64,000 bases of DNA from an uncultured Collinsella sp. (GCA_958415625.1 CATYZI010000004.1:1-64000); one strand, 5' to 3'; shown: positions 40,998-50,329, counted from the first letter of the stretch. The notes: generated by a model not told the origin, from the sequence alone. Translations and numbers: made by a program.

Positions 40998-41840
40998 ATG
41001 GCAATCAAAGCCATCGCAATGGATATCGACGGTACGCTCACCAACGACCAGAAGGTCATCAGCCCGCGCACGCGTGAGAAGCTGCTCGCGGCGCAGGAGT
41101 CGGGCATTAAGCTCATCTTGGCTTCGGGTCGCCCCGCATGGGGGCTGCATGCCTTGGCGCAGGAGCTCGACCTTCAGAACCATGATGGTCTGCTAGTTGC
41201 CTTTAATGGCGCGCACGTGGTCGACGCTCAGACCGATGAGGTCCTTTTTGACCAGGCCATGCCGGCTGACGAACTGCACCGTCTGATTGATCATCTGCGC
41301 AATTTCGACGTGATTCCCATGATCTCGCTCGGTCGGGACCTGCACGTCGTGGACTCGTATCGCTGCATGATCACACTGCCGGACGGTTCGCAGAAGAATA
41401 TCGTCAAGTATGAGCGCGATGCGTGCGACCTTAAGATCCGTGAGGTCGAGAGCTTGCATGAGGTCGTGGACACTTATCCCGTGGACAAGCTGCTGACGGC
41501 GGGCGATCCAGCCTACCTGCAGGCGCATTACGAGGAGATGTATGCGCCCTTTAAGCAGACGCTTTCGGGCATGTTTACGGCCGACTGGTACTTTGAGTAC
41601 ACGGCGCCCGGTATCGACAAGGCCCGTGCGCTCGAGGGTGCCCTGCCCAAGCTCGGCATCGATGCCAGTGAGGTCGTATCGTTTGGCGACGGCCAGAACG
41701 ACAAGTCCATGATCGAGTGGACCGGCACCGGCGTTGCCATGGGTAACGCCGTCGATGAGGTCAAGGCCGTGGCTCAGATGGTGACCGCCAATAACAACGA
41801 AGATGGCATCGCGGTGGCACTCGACAAGCTGCTGGGTTAG
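40998..41840 (+). CDS. HAD-superfamily Cof-type phosphatase
   Basis: A 280-residue HAD phosphatase of the YidA/Cof group. Motif I AMDIDGTLTN, motif II LASGRPAWG, motif III the Lys in IDKARAL, motif IV FGDGQNDKSM, with a C2 cap between. YidA-like enzymes act on sugar phosphates. AGGGAGG lies 6 bp before ATG 40998. A second HAD gene follows after a terminator-like hairpin. It is a separate paralogue of the one at 14960. Confidence 0.88.
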   Translation: MAIKAIAMDIDGTLTNDQKVISPRTREKLLAAQESGIKLILASGRPAWGLHALAQELDLQNHDGLLVAFNGAHVVDAQTDEVLFDQAMPADELHRLIDHLRNFDVIPMISLGRDLHVVDSYRCMITLPDGSQKNIVKYERDACDLKIREVESLHEVVDTYPVDKLLTAGDPAYLQAHYEEMYAPFKQTLSGMFTADWYFEYTAPGIDKARALEGALPKLGIDASEVVSFGDGQNDKSMIEWTGTGVAMGNAVDEVKAVAQMVTANNNEDGIAVALDKLLG

Positions 41841-41863
41841 AATCGCCGATAGTGCATGGTTCG

Positions 41864-41888
41864 GGCGTCCGCTTGCGGGCGCCTTTTT
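41864..41888 (+). terminator. Terminator between the two HAD genes
   Basis: GGGCGTCCGC-TTG-CGGGCGCC, one bulge, followed by TTTTT. Confidence 0.65.
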
Positions 41889-41903
41889 GTTAGGGAGGGT
41901 GCC

Positions 41904-42563
41904 GTGTCCGCATTTCCGTTCGACGCCGTTATCTTTGACATGGACGGCGTCATCGTCGATACCGAGTATTACTACCTGGGGGAGACCGCTGCGTTTGCCA
42001 AAGAGCTTGGGCTGAACCTGACCCAAGAGGAGCTGAACGGGCAGGTTGGCACCTCGCATCAGTTCTTTTTGCATATGCTGGTCGATTGGTTTGAGCGCGC
42101 CGGAAAGGGGCACTTTACCGGCGAGGAGGCACTGGCCCGCTGGGATGAATGGGCACATAAACGACCGCGCGATTATCAGACCTTGATCAATCCGGGCGCC
42201 GTGGAGACGATTCGCGAGCTTCCGCGCCGCGGCGTTCGCGTGGCGCTGGCCAGCTCGTCTCCCATGGACAGCATCGAGGAAGTGCTCGATGCGTGCGGTC
42301 TGTCGGATGCCTTTGAGTACGTGGTGAGCGGCGAGCAGTTTAAGGAGAGCAAGCCCGAGCCCGATATTTACCTGCATGCGTTGGATTTGCTGGGGCTGCC
42401 CGCGGACCGCTGCTGCTGCGTCGAGGACTCGGTGCCCGGCATCACTGCCGGCAAGCGAGCGGGTCTGACGGTGATCGCCAAACGCGAGGAGCGCTTCGGC
42501 TTTAGCCAGGATGCGGCTGACAAGATTATCGACCAGCTGCCAGAGCTGCTGGAGCTTGCGTAG
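41904..42563 (+). CDS. HAD-superfamily phosphatase, beta-phosphoglucomutase-like
   Basis: A 219-residue HAD protein with a helical C1 cap. Motif I VIFDMDGVIVDTE, motif II ALASSSP, motif III KPEPDIYLHA, motif IV VEDSVPGITAGKRAG. These place it with beta-PGM/GPH-type phosphatases. GTG 41904 has AGGGAGGG 6-13 bp upstream. It ends 58 bp before the GntR regulator gene on the same strand, so it could be part of that unit, but a link is not shown. Confidence 0.87.
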   Translation: MSAFPFDAVIFDMDGVIVDTEYYYLGETAAFAKELGLNLTQEELNGQVGTSHQFFLHMLVDWFERAGKGHFTGEEALARWDEWAHKRPRDYQTLINPGAVETIRELPRRGVRVALASSSPMDSIEEVLDACGLSDAFEYVVSGEQFKESKPEPDIYLHALDLLGLPADRCCCVEDSVPGITAGKRAGLTVIAKREERFGFSQDAADKIIDQLPELLELA

Positions 42564-42621
42564 GACTGGCGATGCGTAATCCGCACCGATTATTGATTCC
42601 ATATTTGCCAGGGGAGGGCAA

Positions 42622-43365
42622 ATGCCATCGACTGAAGGGTTGACCGACGGAAAAGCGGCAATCCCGCTATATCAACAGGTTATCGATATCATCAAAAATG
42701 ACATCAATTCTGGTACCTATAAGGCGGGCGCTCGGATACCAAATGAATTCGAATTGGCCGAAAGCTACAAAGTCGGTCGCGTTACCGTTCGGCGAGCCAT
42801 TGAAGAGCTTGTCCAGCAGGGCTACCTTACCAAGCAGCAGGGGAGGGGCACGTTTGTAAACGCCCCCAAGCTCAAGCGTAAAATCCGCCAGAAGGACGAC
42901 GTTCAGAGCTTTTCGGACGCCTGTCGTGTCAACGAGATGGAGCCCGGGGCGCGTATTGTCTCAAGAAAAGTGTTGCCGGCCGATGCTGCCGAAGCGCAGT
43001 TTTTTGGCGTTCCCGTTGGATCGGAGCTGATCTGCATTGAACGCGTGCGCACCGCCGATGGCATCCCCGTGATGCTCGAGAACAACACGTACGTTTATGA
43101 AGACAACGCCTTTTTGGCGAAGGCGGACCTTACCGATCAATCAATTTTCGAGGTCGTGCGCGAACGGACGGGTCGCGGGCCTGCCCTCACCGAGCCGTGC
43201 ACGCTTGAGATTGCGTGTGCGTCACCCGAAGTCGCCCGGCTACTGTCCGTTCCCACGGGAGAGCCTCTGTTTTATATGGAGGCATATTTCTACGACGAGC
43301 AGCAACGACCGTTTATCATCGGCCGACAGCGGATTGTGGGATCGCGCTACATTTTTGATATTTAG
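42622..43365 (+). CDS. GntR/HutC-family regulator (FrlR-like)
   Basis: A 247-residue regulator: GntR winged helix (about 14-80: PLYQQVIDIIKNDINSGTY, RVTVRRAIEELVQQGYL) and a UTRA effector domain (about 95-245) that usually binds a sugar phosphate or similar. It precedes the YfcC-to-FGGY cluster on the same strand with its own terminator, and a palindrome overlaps the start of the cluster's promoter. By analogy with FrlR/NagR, it probably represses that cluster until a phosphorylated intermediate is present. Confidence 0.9.
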   Translation: MPSTEGLTDGKAAIPLYQQVIDIIKNDINSGTYKAGARIPNEFELAESYKVGRVTVRRAIEELVQQGYLTKQQGRGTFVNAPKLKRKIRQKDDVQSFSDACRVNEMEPGARIVSRKVLPADAAEAQFFGVPVGSELICIERVRTADGIPVMLENNTYVYEDNAFLAKADLTDQSIFEVVRERTGRGPALTEPCTLEIACASPEVARLLSVPTGEPLFYMEAYFYDEQQRPFIIGRQRIVGSRYIFDI

Positions 43366-43383
43366 GACGTTGATCAAGAGAAC

Positions 43384-43419
43384 GCCCGGCGGCCCAAATT
43401 GCCTGCCGGGCTTTTTTTG
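43384..43419 (+). terminator. Intrinsic terminator after the GntR gene
   Basis: GCCCGGC-N14-GCCGGGC followed by seven Ts. Confidence 0.85.
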
Positions 43420-43478
43420 CCGTTCGCCGCCGCTGAACGACCGTTCACCCGAGTCCTCGTAACCTGTCCGAAATATCC

Positions 43479-43527
43479 TTGAAGTGCTAAAAACACGCTG
43501 ATAATCTATAGAACGTCATAGGACGTT
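43479..43527 (+). promoter_or_regulatory. Promoter and palindromic operator of the Amadori-type cluster
   Basis: TTGAAG (43479-43484), 17-bp spacer, TAATCT (43502-43507). Overlapping the expected start point is the perfect palindrome AACGTC-ATAG-GACGTT (43512-43527), a fitting site for the adjacent GntR protein. Confidence 0.7.
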
Positions 43528-43586
43528 TGCATTGCGCGAACGTTAAAGCGAGACACGATAAGGTCTCGGGTTCTTTGGAGGTATCT

Positions 43587-45050
43587 ATGTCAGATACGAA
43601 GGCGAAGAAGACAAACAGACGTTTCAAATTCAAATTACCGCACGTCTATACGATCATGTTCTTGCTGATCGTGGTTTTTGCAGTTTTAACCTGGGTCGTC
43701 CCCTCTGGCCAGTACCAGCGTAAGACGATTTCGACTGCAGCAGGCGAGCGCGAAGTCGCCGTTGCCGGAACCTATGAACAGGTCGATAAGAACTATACCG
43801 ATCCCGAGACCGGCGAGACCGTTACCCTGGGTCAAGACATCTTTGCAGTCCTGCAGGCGCCTACTAAGGGTATTCAAGAGGCCGCCGACGTCGTTGCGTT
43901 CGTCTTGCTGATCGGCGGTTCGTTCGCGATCATCACCAAGACCAACGCGCTTAACGCCGGCATGAGCCGCGTGATTAAAAAGCTCAAAAACAAAGACATC
44001 CTCATCATTCCTATTACCATGACGCTGCTGTCCATCTGCGGCACGACGTTTGGTATGTCTGAGGAAGCGCTGCCGTTCTATGCCATCTTCATCCCCATCA
44101 TGATGGGTATCGGCTATGACTCGATGACGGCGTTTATCATCTGCTTTCTTGGTCCCAACCTGGGATACTGCGCCTCGACCATCGATCCGTTCAACGTTTT
44201 GATCGCTCAGGGCATCATCGGTATCGAGGGCAACCCGCAGCTGTGGCTGCGTGCCGTCTCGTGGGTCATCTTTACCGCCGTTGGTATTGCATGGGCCATG
44301 CGCTATGCCATGCGTGTCAAGAAAAACCCCGAGTCGTCCGTTACCTACGAGGACGACAAGCTCAAGCGCGTTGAGTTCTCTGTGACCGATGCCTCCATCG
44401 AGGAAGAGTTCACCACCCGCCAGAAGCTCGTGCTGATCGATTTTGCTTGCGGTATGGGCATTATCGTTTGGGGCCTTGTCACGCAGGGCTGGTACATGAA
44501 TGAGATCTCTGCCGTGTTCCTTGGCATGGGCCTGCTTGCCGGTATCCTGGGCGGTCTTGACCAGCAGACGATTGCCGAAGAGTTCGTTAAGGGTCTTGCC
44601 GACTTCGCTTACGCCGCAATCGTCATCGGCGTCGCTCGCGGCATCCTGGTCATCGCCGAGGGCGGCATGATCATCGATACCATTCTTCAGGCGCTCGCCA
44701 CCGCACTCGCCGGTGCTCCCGCTGCCGTGTACACCACGTTTATGTACGTCGTCCTTGGCCTGCTCTCCCTGCTGGTTCCCTCGAGCTCTGGCTTGGCGGC
44801 GCTTACCATGCCCGTTATGGGCCCCCTGACCGAGCTCATGGGCCTCAATCCCGAGGCTGCCGTCACCGCGCTCCAGTTTGCCAACCAGACCATCAACACC
44901 ATCAGCCCTGTGGCGGGCATGACGGTCGCCGGCCTTGCCGTGTCAAAGATCTCGTTTGGCCAATGGTGGAAGACCATTTGGAAGTTCTTCATCTTTATGG
45001 TCGTGTTTGGCTTGGTCATTACCGCCATCTCCGGCATGCTTCCGGCGTAA
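43587..45050 (+). CDS. YfcC-family (DcuC-related) carrier, putative importer
   Basis: A 487-residue polytopic membrane protein of the YfcC/anaerobic C4-dicarboxylate carrier group. It starts KLPHVYTIMFLLIVVFAVLTWVVPSGQY and has about 11-12 helices, with conserved SICGTTFGMSEE (about 150) and LVPSSSGLAALTMPVMGPL (about 395). The family moves amino acids, peptides or dicarboxylates with ions. In Salmonella the fructose-asparagine locus also uses a Dcu-type permease, which fits uptake of a glycated amino acid here. GGAGG stands 6 bp before ATG 43587. It is the first gene of the cluster. Confidence 0.87.
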   Translation: MSDTKAKKTNRRFKFKLPHVYTIMFLLIVVFAVLTWVVPSGQYQRKTISTAAGEREVAVAGTYEQVDKNYTDPETGETVTLGQDIFAVLQAPTKGIQEAADVVAFVLLIGGSFAIITKTNALNAGMSRVIKKLKNKDILIIPITMTLLSICGTTFGMSEEALPFYAIFIPIMMGIGYDSMTAFIICFLGPNLGYCASTIDPFNVLIAQGIIGIEGNPQLWLRAVSWVIFTAVGIAWAMRYAMRVKKNPESSVTYEDDKLKRVEFSVTDASIEEEFTTRQKLVLIDFACGMGIIVWGLVTQGWYMNEISAVFLGMGLLAGILGGLDQQTIAEEFVKGLADFAYAAIVIGVARGILVIAEGGMIIDTILQALATALAGAPAAVYTTFMYVVLGLLSLLVPSSSGLAALTMPVMGPLTELMGLNPEAAVTALQFANQTINTISPVAGMTVAGLAVSKISFGQWWKTIWKFFIFMVVFGLVITAISGMLPA

Positions 45051-45060
45051 GGAGGTCGCG

Positions 45061-46644
45061 ATGTCCGATCGTTTGACGGTGCTGACGTCTAAGAGCGTCT
45101 TCACCGGTACGGAAGACCAGCCGTTTGAGGGTTTTGTCGCGGTACGCGGCAATCGGATTGAAGCTGTCGGTGGCGCTGGCGAGGCAGGCTCGTTTCTCGC
45201 CCAGGCGGATGAGGTGATCGATTGTGGCGACAGGACTGTCATGCCTGGCCTGGTCGATGTGCATACGTTCTATACGGGCTGGGCGTTGCGGAGCCTGGGG
45301 GCCGACTTATCCGAAGCCTCTGACATCGACGAAGTGGTAGCGCTTCTGCAGGTATGGAAGGATGCCCACCTCGATTGCGCCGCCGCCTTTGGGCACGACC
45401 TTCCTGCGTCGCTCGCCGAAGACGTCGAGAATGAAAAAACGGCGGCAGCGCTCGACGGCGCCTTCGGAGATATTCCCGTTGTCTGCTTTACCCCGGGTGC
45501 CGAGACGTGCGTTCTCAACGCCGCCGCCAGCGAGCGCTATGGTTTTACGCCCGAGGCCTGCTATGCCGAGAAGATCTGGCGTATGATGCGGGACTTCTTG
45601 GCGCTTCCCGAGGTGCGCGCCGGGTATTCGGATTACATGGCGATGCTGAACGCTCGCGGTGTCACGGCTATCAAAGAGATGGCCTTCGATGACTATTACG
45701 GATTTGCCGATGAGATGGCGCGCCGTGAGGAATCTGGCGAGCTGACGGTTCGCGTCTCCATGATGTCGCAGCCGGTGGGCGCCGGGGCGAATCTGCCCTA
45801 TGCCCGTGCGGCGCGTGATCGCTTCCAGGGACCGTTTGTTCGTTTCTCGGGCTTCAACCGCATGACCGATCGCGGCGTATGGGCGGGGCTTGCCGAGATG
45901 ATCGACCCTTATGAGGAGACGGCCGATGCGGGGGCTGCCGGCAAGACGGTTGTCGAGGAGCCCGAGTGGGGTTTGATTGAGGACGAGCTGCGCGCGATTG
46001 ATGCCGAGGGCTTCCGTTACTCGCTTCATTGTCAGGGCGACGGCGCCGTTCGCCACACCGTTGCGCTGTATGCCTCGCTGCCGCGAGATGAGCACGGAGC
46101 CATGCTTCGACGCCACGCGATCACCGACCTCGAGAACTCTGATCCGGAAGACCTTGCCCTTTTTGGCAAGCTGGGCGGAATCTGCGAGGTCTACCCCCAG
46201 ATCCTCACACTCGATAAGCGCGAGGACTGCCTGTCGATGATGCGTCGGCAGATCGGCGAGGTCAGACTGCAGCACAGCTGGAACCGTCGCGGTATGGAAG
46301 GCGCGGGATGCACGGTGTGCTGTGGCACCGACCTTCCGCTCTTGATTCCGAGCCTGGGCGAATCGATGTTTAGCGCATGCGGTGGTTTCTTTGCCGACGG
46401 TTTGTCCGTGAATGAGGGTAATACGCTGACGCTTGCCGAGCTCCTTCGTGCATGGACGGCAGGGGGCGCATATGACCTGATGCGCGAGGATGAGCTGGGA
46501 ACGCTCGAGGCCGGTAAGCTTGCCGACATCTGCGTGCTCGATCGCGATGTGTTTGACCTTGACTACCACGATGCCTGTGACCTTGCTGTTGATATGACCA
46601 TGTCGGACGGACGTATCGTGTTCGACCGAAATAAGGAGGTTTAG
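45061..46644 (+). CDS. Amidohydrolase-3/YtcJ-like protein with altered metal ligands
   Basis: A 527-residue protein of the amidohydrolase superfamily. The composite beta-sandwich start (VLTSKSVFTGTEDQPFEGFV) and barrel are clear. The usual HxH after PGLVDVH reads HTF, so the second metal histidine is missing. The RIEH-type histidine reads AITD. The final Asp region CCGTDLPLL is kept, as is LHCQGDGAV. The enzyme may therefore use one or no metal. AAGGAGG is upstream of ATG 45061, 10 bp after the carrier gene. In an Amadori cluster it might remove an acyl or amino-acid group, but this is only a guess. Confidence 0.82.
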   Translation: MSDRLTVLTSKSVFTGTEDQPFEGFVAVRGNRIEAVGGAGEAGSFLAQADEVIDCGDRTVMPGLVDVHTFYTGWALRSLGADLSEASDIDEVVALLQVWKDAHLDCAAAFGHDLPASLAEDVENEKTAAALDGAFGDIPVVCFTPGAETCVLNAAASERYGFTPEACYAEKIWRMMRDFLALPEVRAGYSDYMAMLNARGVTAIKEMAFDDYYGFADEMARREESGELTVRVSMMSQPVGAGANLPYARAARDRFQGPFVRFSGFNRMTDRGVWAGLAEMIDPYEETADAGAAGKTVVEEPEWGLIEDELRAIDAEGFRYSLHCQGDGAVRHTVALYASLPRDEHGAMLRRHAITDLENSDPEDLALFGKLGGICEVYPQILTLDKREDCLSMMRRQIGEVRLQHSWNRRGMEGAGCTVCCGTDLPLLIPSLGESMFSACGGFFADGLSVNEGNTLTLAELLRAWTAGGAYDLMREDELGTLEAGKLADICVLDRDVFDLDYHDACDLAVDMTMSDGRIVFDRNKEV

Positions 46645-46645
46645 C

Positions 46646-47497
46646 ATGCCTGAAACCAAACCATCGCTGCGACGCGAGCAGATTGCGGGTATGAACATCC
46701 ACTACATCATGTGGTCGCTCGACTATTTTTTGGATACGCAACAGCGCCTGGGCTTTGAGTCCATCGAGCTGTGGTGCGCCGAGCCCCATGTGACGCTCGA
46801 TCACACCGGGTATTTTGAGGCTGAGGTTCTGGCGAAAAAAGCCGCCGACCGCGGTCTGCGCTATCGGACGCTCTGTCCCGAGAACGTGGTCTATCCATGG
46901 CAGTATTGCGCCCGTAAGCCGCTTCACGAGCAGCGGAGCCTTGCGTATTTCAAGCATGGCATCGAGCTTGCCGAGGTGCTGGGATGCGACCGCATGTCCG
47001 TAAACTCGGGTTGGGGTGACTGGGACGAGGATCGCGAAGAGGCGTGGAAGCGCAGCCGCGAGCACCTATCCATCTTGGCGGAGTATGCCGGCGAGCACGG
47101 TCTGGTGCTAACGATGGAGAGCCTGCGTCCCGAGGAGAGCAACCTTGTGACGACCGTCGCCGATGCCAAGCGCATGATCGATGAGGTCGCGAGTCCGTAT
47201 CTGCAGCCTATGGTCGATACGACCGCAATGGGTGTTGCGGGTGAGTCGCTCGAGGACTGGTTTGCCGCATTTGGCGACGGTGCGATCCACGAGATGCACT
47301 TTATCGATGGCGACCCCTATGGCCATCTGGTCTGGGGCGACGGCAAGCGCGATATGGATGCCTTCGTCGCCACGCTCAACGCCCATGGTTTCGATGGCAT
47401 GTTGGGTCAGGAAATCACGGACGGTCGTTACTACGATGACCCGGCGGCGGCAGATGCCAAGAACATGGCTGCCTTCGAGAAGTATCTGATTGACTAG
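46646..47497 (+). CDS. Sugar-phosphate isomerase/epimerase-like TIM barrel (FrlC-like)
   Basis: A 283-residue protein of the xylose-isomerase-like AP-endonuclease-2 superfamily. Metal-ligand residues are visible: Glu in LTMESLRPEE (about 155), Asp in PMVDTTAMG (about 192), His in EMHFIDGDPYGH (about 217-229) and Glu in LGQEITDGRYY (about 255). FrlC of E. coli, same family, epimerises psicoselysine to fructoselysine. ATG 46646 starts 1 bp after the upstream stop, with AAGGAGG before it. The adjacent deglycase and kinase support an frlC-like role. Confidence 0.82.
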   Translation: MPETKPSLRREQIAGMNIHYIMWSLDYFLDTQQRLGFESIELWCAEPHVTLDHTGYFEAEVLAKKAADRGLRYRTLCPENVVYPWQYCARKPLHEQRSLAYFKHGIELAEVLGCDRMSVNSGWGDWDEDREEAWKRSREHLSILAEYAGEHGLVLTMESLRPEESNLVTTVADAKRMIDEVASPYLQPMVDTTAMGVAGESLEDWFAAFGDGAIHEMHFIDGDPYGHLVWGDGKRDMDAFVATLNAHGFDGMLGQEITDGRYYDDPAAADAKNMAAFEKYLID

Positions 47498-47563
47498 ATA
47501 AGATTTTGCTCGGCCATGTAAGACGCGTCATGCATGGCCAGCCAAGCTGGAAAGGAACTAAAC

Positions 47564-48532
47564 ATGAACGCACATGATCTGATTAAGGAAGCAATTGCCG
47601 AGAAGGGCAAGTTCGACAGCGTCTACTGGATTGCCTGCGGCGGCTCCATGATCGATCTGATTCCGGCCCATGAGCTCTTGCAGCGCGAGGCGACGACGTT
47701 CACCTCGTATATCTATACGGCCCGTGAGTTCGACATCATGCGTCCCCGTCGCCTGGGCGAGAAGTCTCTGGTCATTGCCTGCAGTCACAGCGGCAATACC
47801 CCCGAGGTCGTCGAGGGCTGCGAGATTGCCCTTGCCGCGGGCGCGACGGTGATCGCGCAGACCGATAACGCCGGCTCCAAGATCGATACTGGCAAGTGGG
47901 TCACCTGGGTGTACCCGTGGGGCGAGGGCGTTCCGCAGGCCGAAGTCCCTGCCGGCATCTCGCTGTCGCTCGCGGCCGAGCTGCTCGACCAGCAGGAGGG
48001 CTACGCCGATCTCGCTGACATGTATGCCGGTATTGCCGAAATGGATAAGATTTTGCCTCCCGCACGCGAAAAGGTAAATGCCGAGCTGGGCGATCGCTTT
48101 GCCAAGCTTTGCCAGGAGCATGAGTTTTTCTATATCCTGGGCAGCGGTCCCAACTTTAGCCAGACGTACGGCTTCGCCATCTGCTCGCTCATGGAGATGC
48201 AGTGGCAGCACTGCAGCTATATCCACTCTGCCGAGTACTTCCATGGCCCCTTTGAGGCTACCCAGGATGGCGTCTTCTACTTCTTGCAGATGGGCTCGAG
48301 CGAGTGCCGTCCTATGGACGAGCGCGCCCTGGCGTTCCTCGAGACCCATACCGACACGCTGATGGTGCTTGATGCCAAGGAGTACGGTATGGAGGCCGTG
48401 CCGGCGAGCGTTCGTGCTTATCTGGATCCGGTGCTGTTCTACGCTATGAACTGCGAGCTGCGTGCAGCGCGCGGCAAGGTGTTCGATCACGACCCCGACT
48501 TCCGCCGCTACATGGGCGTTGTTGAGTACTAG
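47564..48532 (+). CDS. frlB: SIS-domain deglycase, FrlB-like (Amadori 6-phosphate deglycase)
   Basis: A 322-residue double-SIS protein of the AgaS/FrlB/GlmS-isomerase group. Motifs: IACGGSMIDL, VIACSHSGNTPEV, FYILGSGPNFSQTYGFA, and SAEYFHGPFEAT with the Glu and His that in FrlB/FraB take part in C-N bond cleavage. FrlB splits fructosyl-amine-6-phosphate into glucose-6-phosphate and the free amine. There is no glutaminase domain. AAAGGAAC precedes ATG 47564. The kinase gene making its substrate follows 14 bp downstream. Which amine is released is not known. Confidence 0.85.
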   Translation: MNAHDLIKEAIAEKGKFDSVYWIACGGSMIDLIPAHELLQREATTFTSYIYTAREFDIMRPRRLGEKSLVIACSHSGNTPEVVEGCEIALAAGATVIAQTDNAGSKIDTGKWVTWVYPWGEGVPQAEVPAGISLSLAAELLDQQEGYADLADMYAGIAEMDKILPPAREKVNAELGDRFAKLCQEHEFFYILGSGPNFSQTYGFAICSLMEMQWQHCSYIHSAEYFHGPFEATQDGVFYFLQMGSSECRPMDERALAFLETHTDTLMVLDAKEYGMEAVPASVRAYLDPVLFYAMNCELRAARGKVFDHDPDFRRYMGVVEY

Positions 48533-48546
48533 GAAGGATAGATACC

Positions 48547-49410
48547 ATGGCTTTTAACGTTAACGCGCTCGGGTTCGGTGACAACGTCGTCGATCGCTAT
48601 GAGCATATCCATACCATGTATCCCGGCGGCAATGCGGTGAATTTTGCCGTCTATGCCAAGAAGTGCGGTGCTGCGCGCTCCGCGTACATGGGCATCTTTG
48701 GCAACGATGCCGCTGCCGAGCATGTGATTGCAAGTCTCGAGGACGAGGGTATCGAGCTCGCTAAGTGCGAGCAGCTTATTGGCGAGAACGGTGCGGCGCG
48801 TGTGACCGTGGTCGATGGCGACCGCGTATTCCTTGGCTCCAACGAGGGCGGCATCCGTGGCGATGCACGCTATGTGCTCGATCGCTTTGATCTGGCATAC
48901 ATGAAGCAGTTCGACGTAGTCCACTCGGGCAACTACTGCTTTACCGAGCGCGAGCTCCCCAAGCTGAAGGCTGCGGGCATTACCGTATCGTTTGACTTCT
49001 CGGACGATTCCACCGATGAATACTATGAGCAGATTGCCCCGTTTGTCGACTTCGCCTTTTTTAGCGCCGCAGACGCTGCGAGCGAGGATGAGATTCGCGA
49101 GCGCCTCGCCTGGGTGAAGAGCCTGGGCCCGCGCTTTGTGTCCGCAACGGCGGGCGCCGAGGGCTGCATCGCCTATGACGGCGAGCGTTACTATCGCCAG
49201 CTGGCAAAGCCCGTAACGGATATGAAGGACACCATGGGAGCCGGTGACTCGTTCCTGACTTCATTCCTGATGTGCTACCTCGATTCCGCCAAGCGTGGCG
49301 AGGACGGGCCTGAGGCCATTGAACGTGCGCTCGATTTTGCGGCAGGTTTTGCCTCGACCGTGTGCGGCATGGAGGGCTCTTGGGGTCACGGAGCTCCGAT
49401 CGCCGAGTAG
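48547..49410 (+). CDS. frlD: PfkB-family kinase, FrlD-like (fructosamine 6-kinase)
   Basis: A 287-residue ribokinase-like kinase. Substrate signature GGNAVNFAVYAKKCG (about 22-36) and catalytic DTMGAGDSFLTSFLM (Asp about 237) are both intact. SATAGAEGCIAYDG is the preceding strand and nucleotide site. FrlD phosphorylates fructoselysine at C6 before FrlB acts. AGGAAGG precedes ATG 48547. A hairpin with a T-run follows, so expression may drop after this gene. Confidence 0.85.
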   Translation: MAFNVNALGFGDNVVDRYEHIHTMYPGGNAVNFAVYAKKCGAARSAYMGIFGNDAAAEHVIASLEDEGIELAKCEQLIGENGAARVTVVDGDRVFLGSNEGGIRGDARYVLDRFDLAYMKQFDVVHSGNYCFTERELPKLKAAGITVSFDFSDDSTDEYYEQIAPFVDFAFFSAADAASEDEIRERLAWVKSLGPRFVSATAGAEGCIAYDGERYYRQLAKPVTDMKDTMGAGDSFLTSFLMCYLDSAKRGEDGPEAIERALDFAAGFASTVCGMEGSWGHGAPIAE

Positions 49411-49483
49411 CCTAAGAAAGCGCTGGGCGGCTTGAGGCTGAAGCCTTGGCTGACTGACGCGAGATTACATCGGAATTCGGATA

Positions 49484-49511
49484 GGGGCTCGCCTTGGGTG
49501 GGCCCCTTTTT
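49484..49511 (+). terminator. Hairpin plus T-run between the two PfkB kinase genes
   Basis: GGGGCTCGCC-TTG-GGTGGGCCCC (imperfect) followed by TTTTT. It splits the cluster into a first part (43587-49410) and a second part (49529-54021). No clear promoter follows it, so partial read-through is likely. Confidence 0.65.
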
Positions 49512-49528
49512 GATTGCTGGAGAAGACT

Positions 49529-50329
49529 ATGGATGTCAAAGCATGCGCAGCTGGTTTTTGCTGTGCGGACGTGTATCAAAACATCGGCGTGTTCTATCCG
49601 ACTGGTAATGGCATCGACTGGGGTATCCATCTGGCGCGAATGGGCGTATCGGTATCTGCGGTGTCGGTCGTCGGAAAGGACGGGTACGGAGACAAAATGC
49701 GCGAGGCACTGGCCGCCGAGGGGTTCGATATCTCGCATCTTCGCGTGGAGGACGGCGATACCTCGGTGATGCTCATGGCGTTGAAGGACGGCGTCGACCG
49801 TGTACATCTCGAGGCGATTGATGGTGTCATGGAAACGTACCGGCCAAACGATGGTGACCGGGCGTTTATCCTGGAGCACGATGTCATCCATACCGACCTG
49901 TTTGGAAACTGCTTAGACCTGCTGCCCGAATGGCACGAGGCAGGCAAGACCGTCGTCATGGACTTTTCGGTGTTTAGTCAAGATCCAGAATACGCCTGCG
50001 AGAACCATTTTCCTTACGTGGACTATGCCTTTATGTCGTTTGAGGAGGATAGCGCGGAGCTGCGCGACTGGGTGCGCCATGTGCAGGAGCTGGGTCCGCG
50101 CGTGGCGGTCGCCACGCTTGGCGAGAAGGGAAGCATCGCCTATGACGGTGAGCGCTTCTATGAATGTGGGATCGTGCCGGCCGAGAAGGTCGTCAATACC
50201 GTGGGCGCCGGCGACTCGTATATCGCCGGATTCACCAAGGGTGTACTGGATGGGCTTGACGTGCCGGCGTGCATGCATGCCGGTGCCGAGCTTTCGTCCC
50301 GAGTCATTGGGTCGTTCGAGCCGTACTAG
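49529..50329 (+). CDS. Second PfkB-family kinase of the cluster (FrlD-like)
   Basis: A 266-residue ribokinase-family kinase, clearly related to but not the same as the previous one. It has GNGIDWGIHLARMGV (substrate site), VATLGEKGSIAYDG and the catalytic NTVGAGDSYIAGF (Asp about 230). Fructosamine-6-kinases and related sugar kinases share this pattern. GGAG is 7 bp before ATG 49529. Two PfkB kinases in one cluster suggest two substrates, for example different glycated amines or epimers. Confidence 0.85.
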   Translation: MDVKACAAGFCCADVYQNIGVFYPTGNGIDWGIHLARMGVSVSAVSVVGKDGYGDKMREALAAEGFDISHLRVEDGDTSVMLMALKDGVDRVHLEAIDGVMETYRPNDGDRAFILEHDVIHTDLFGNCLDLLPEWHEAGKTVVMDFSVFSQDPEYACENHFPYVDYAFMSFEEDSAELRDWVRHVQELGPRVAVATLGEKGSIAYDGERFYECGIVPAEKVVNTVGAGDSYIAGFTKGVLDGLDVPACMHAGAELSSRVIGSFEPY

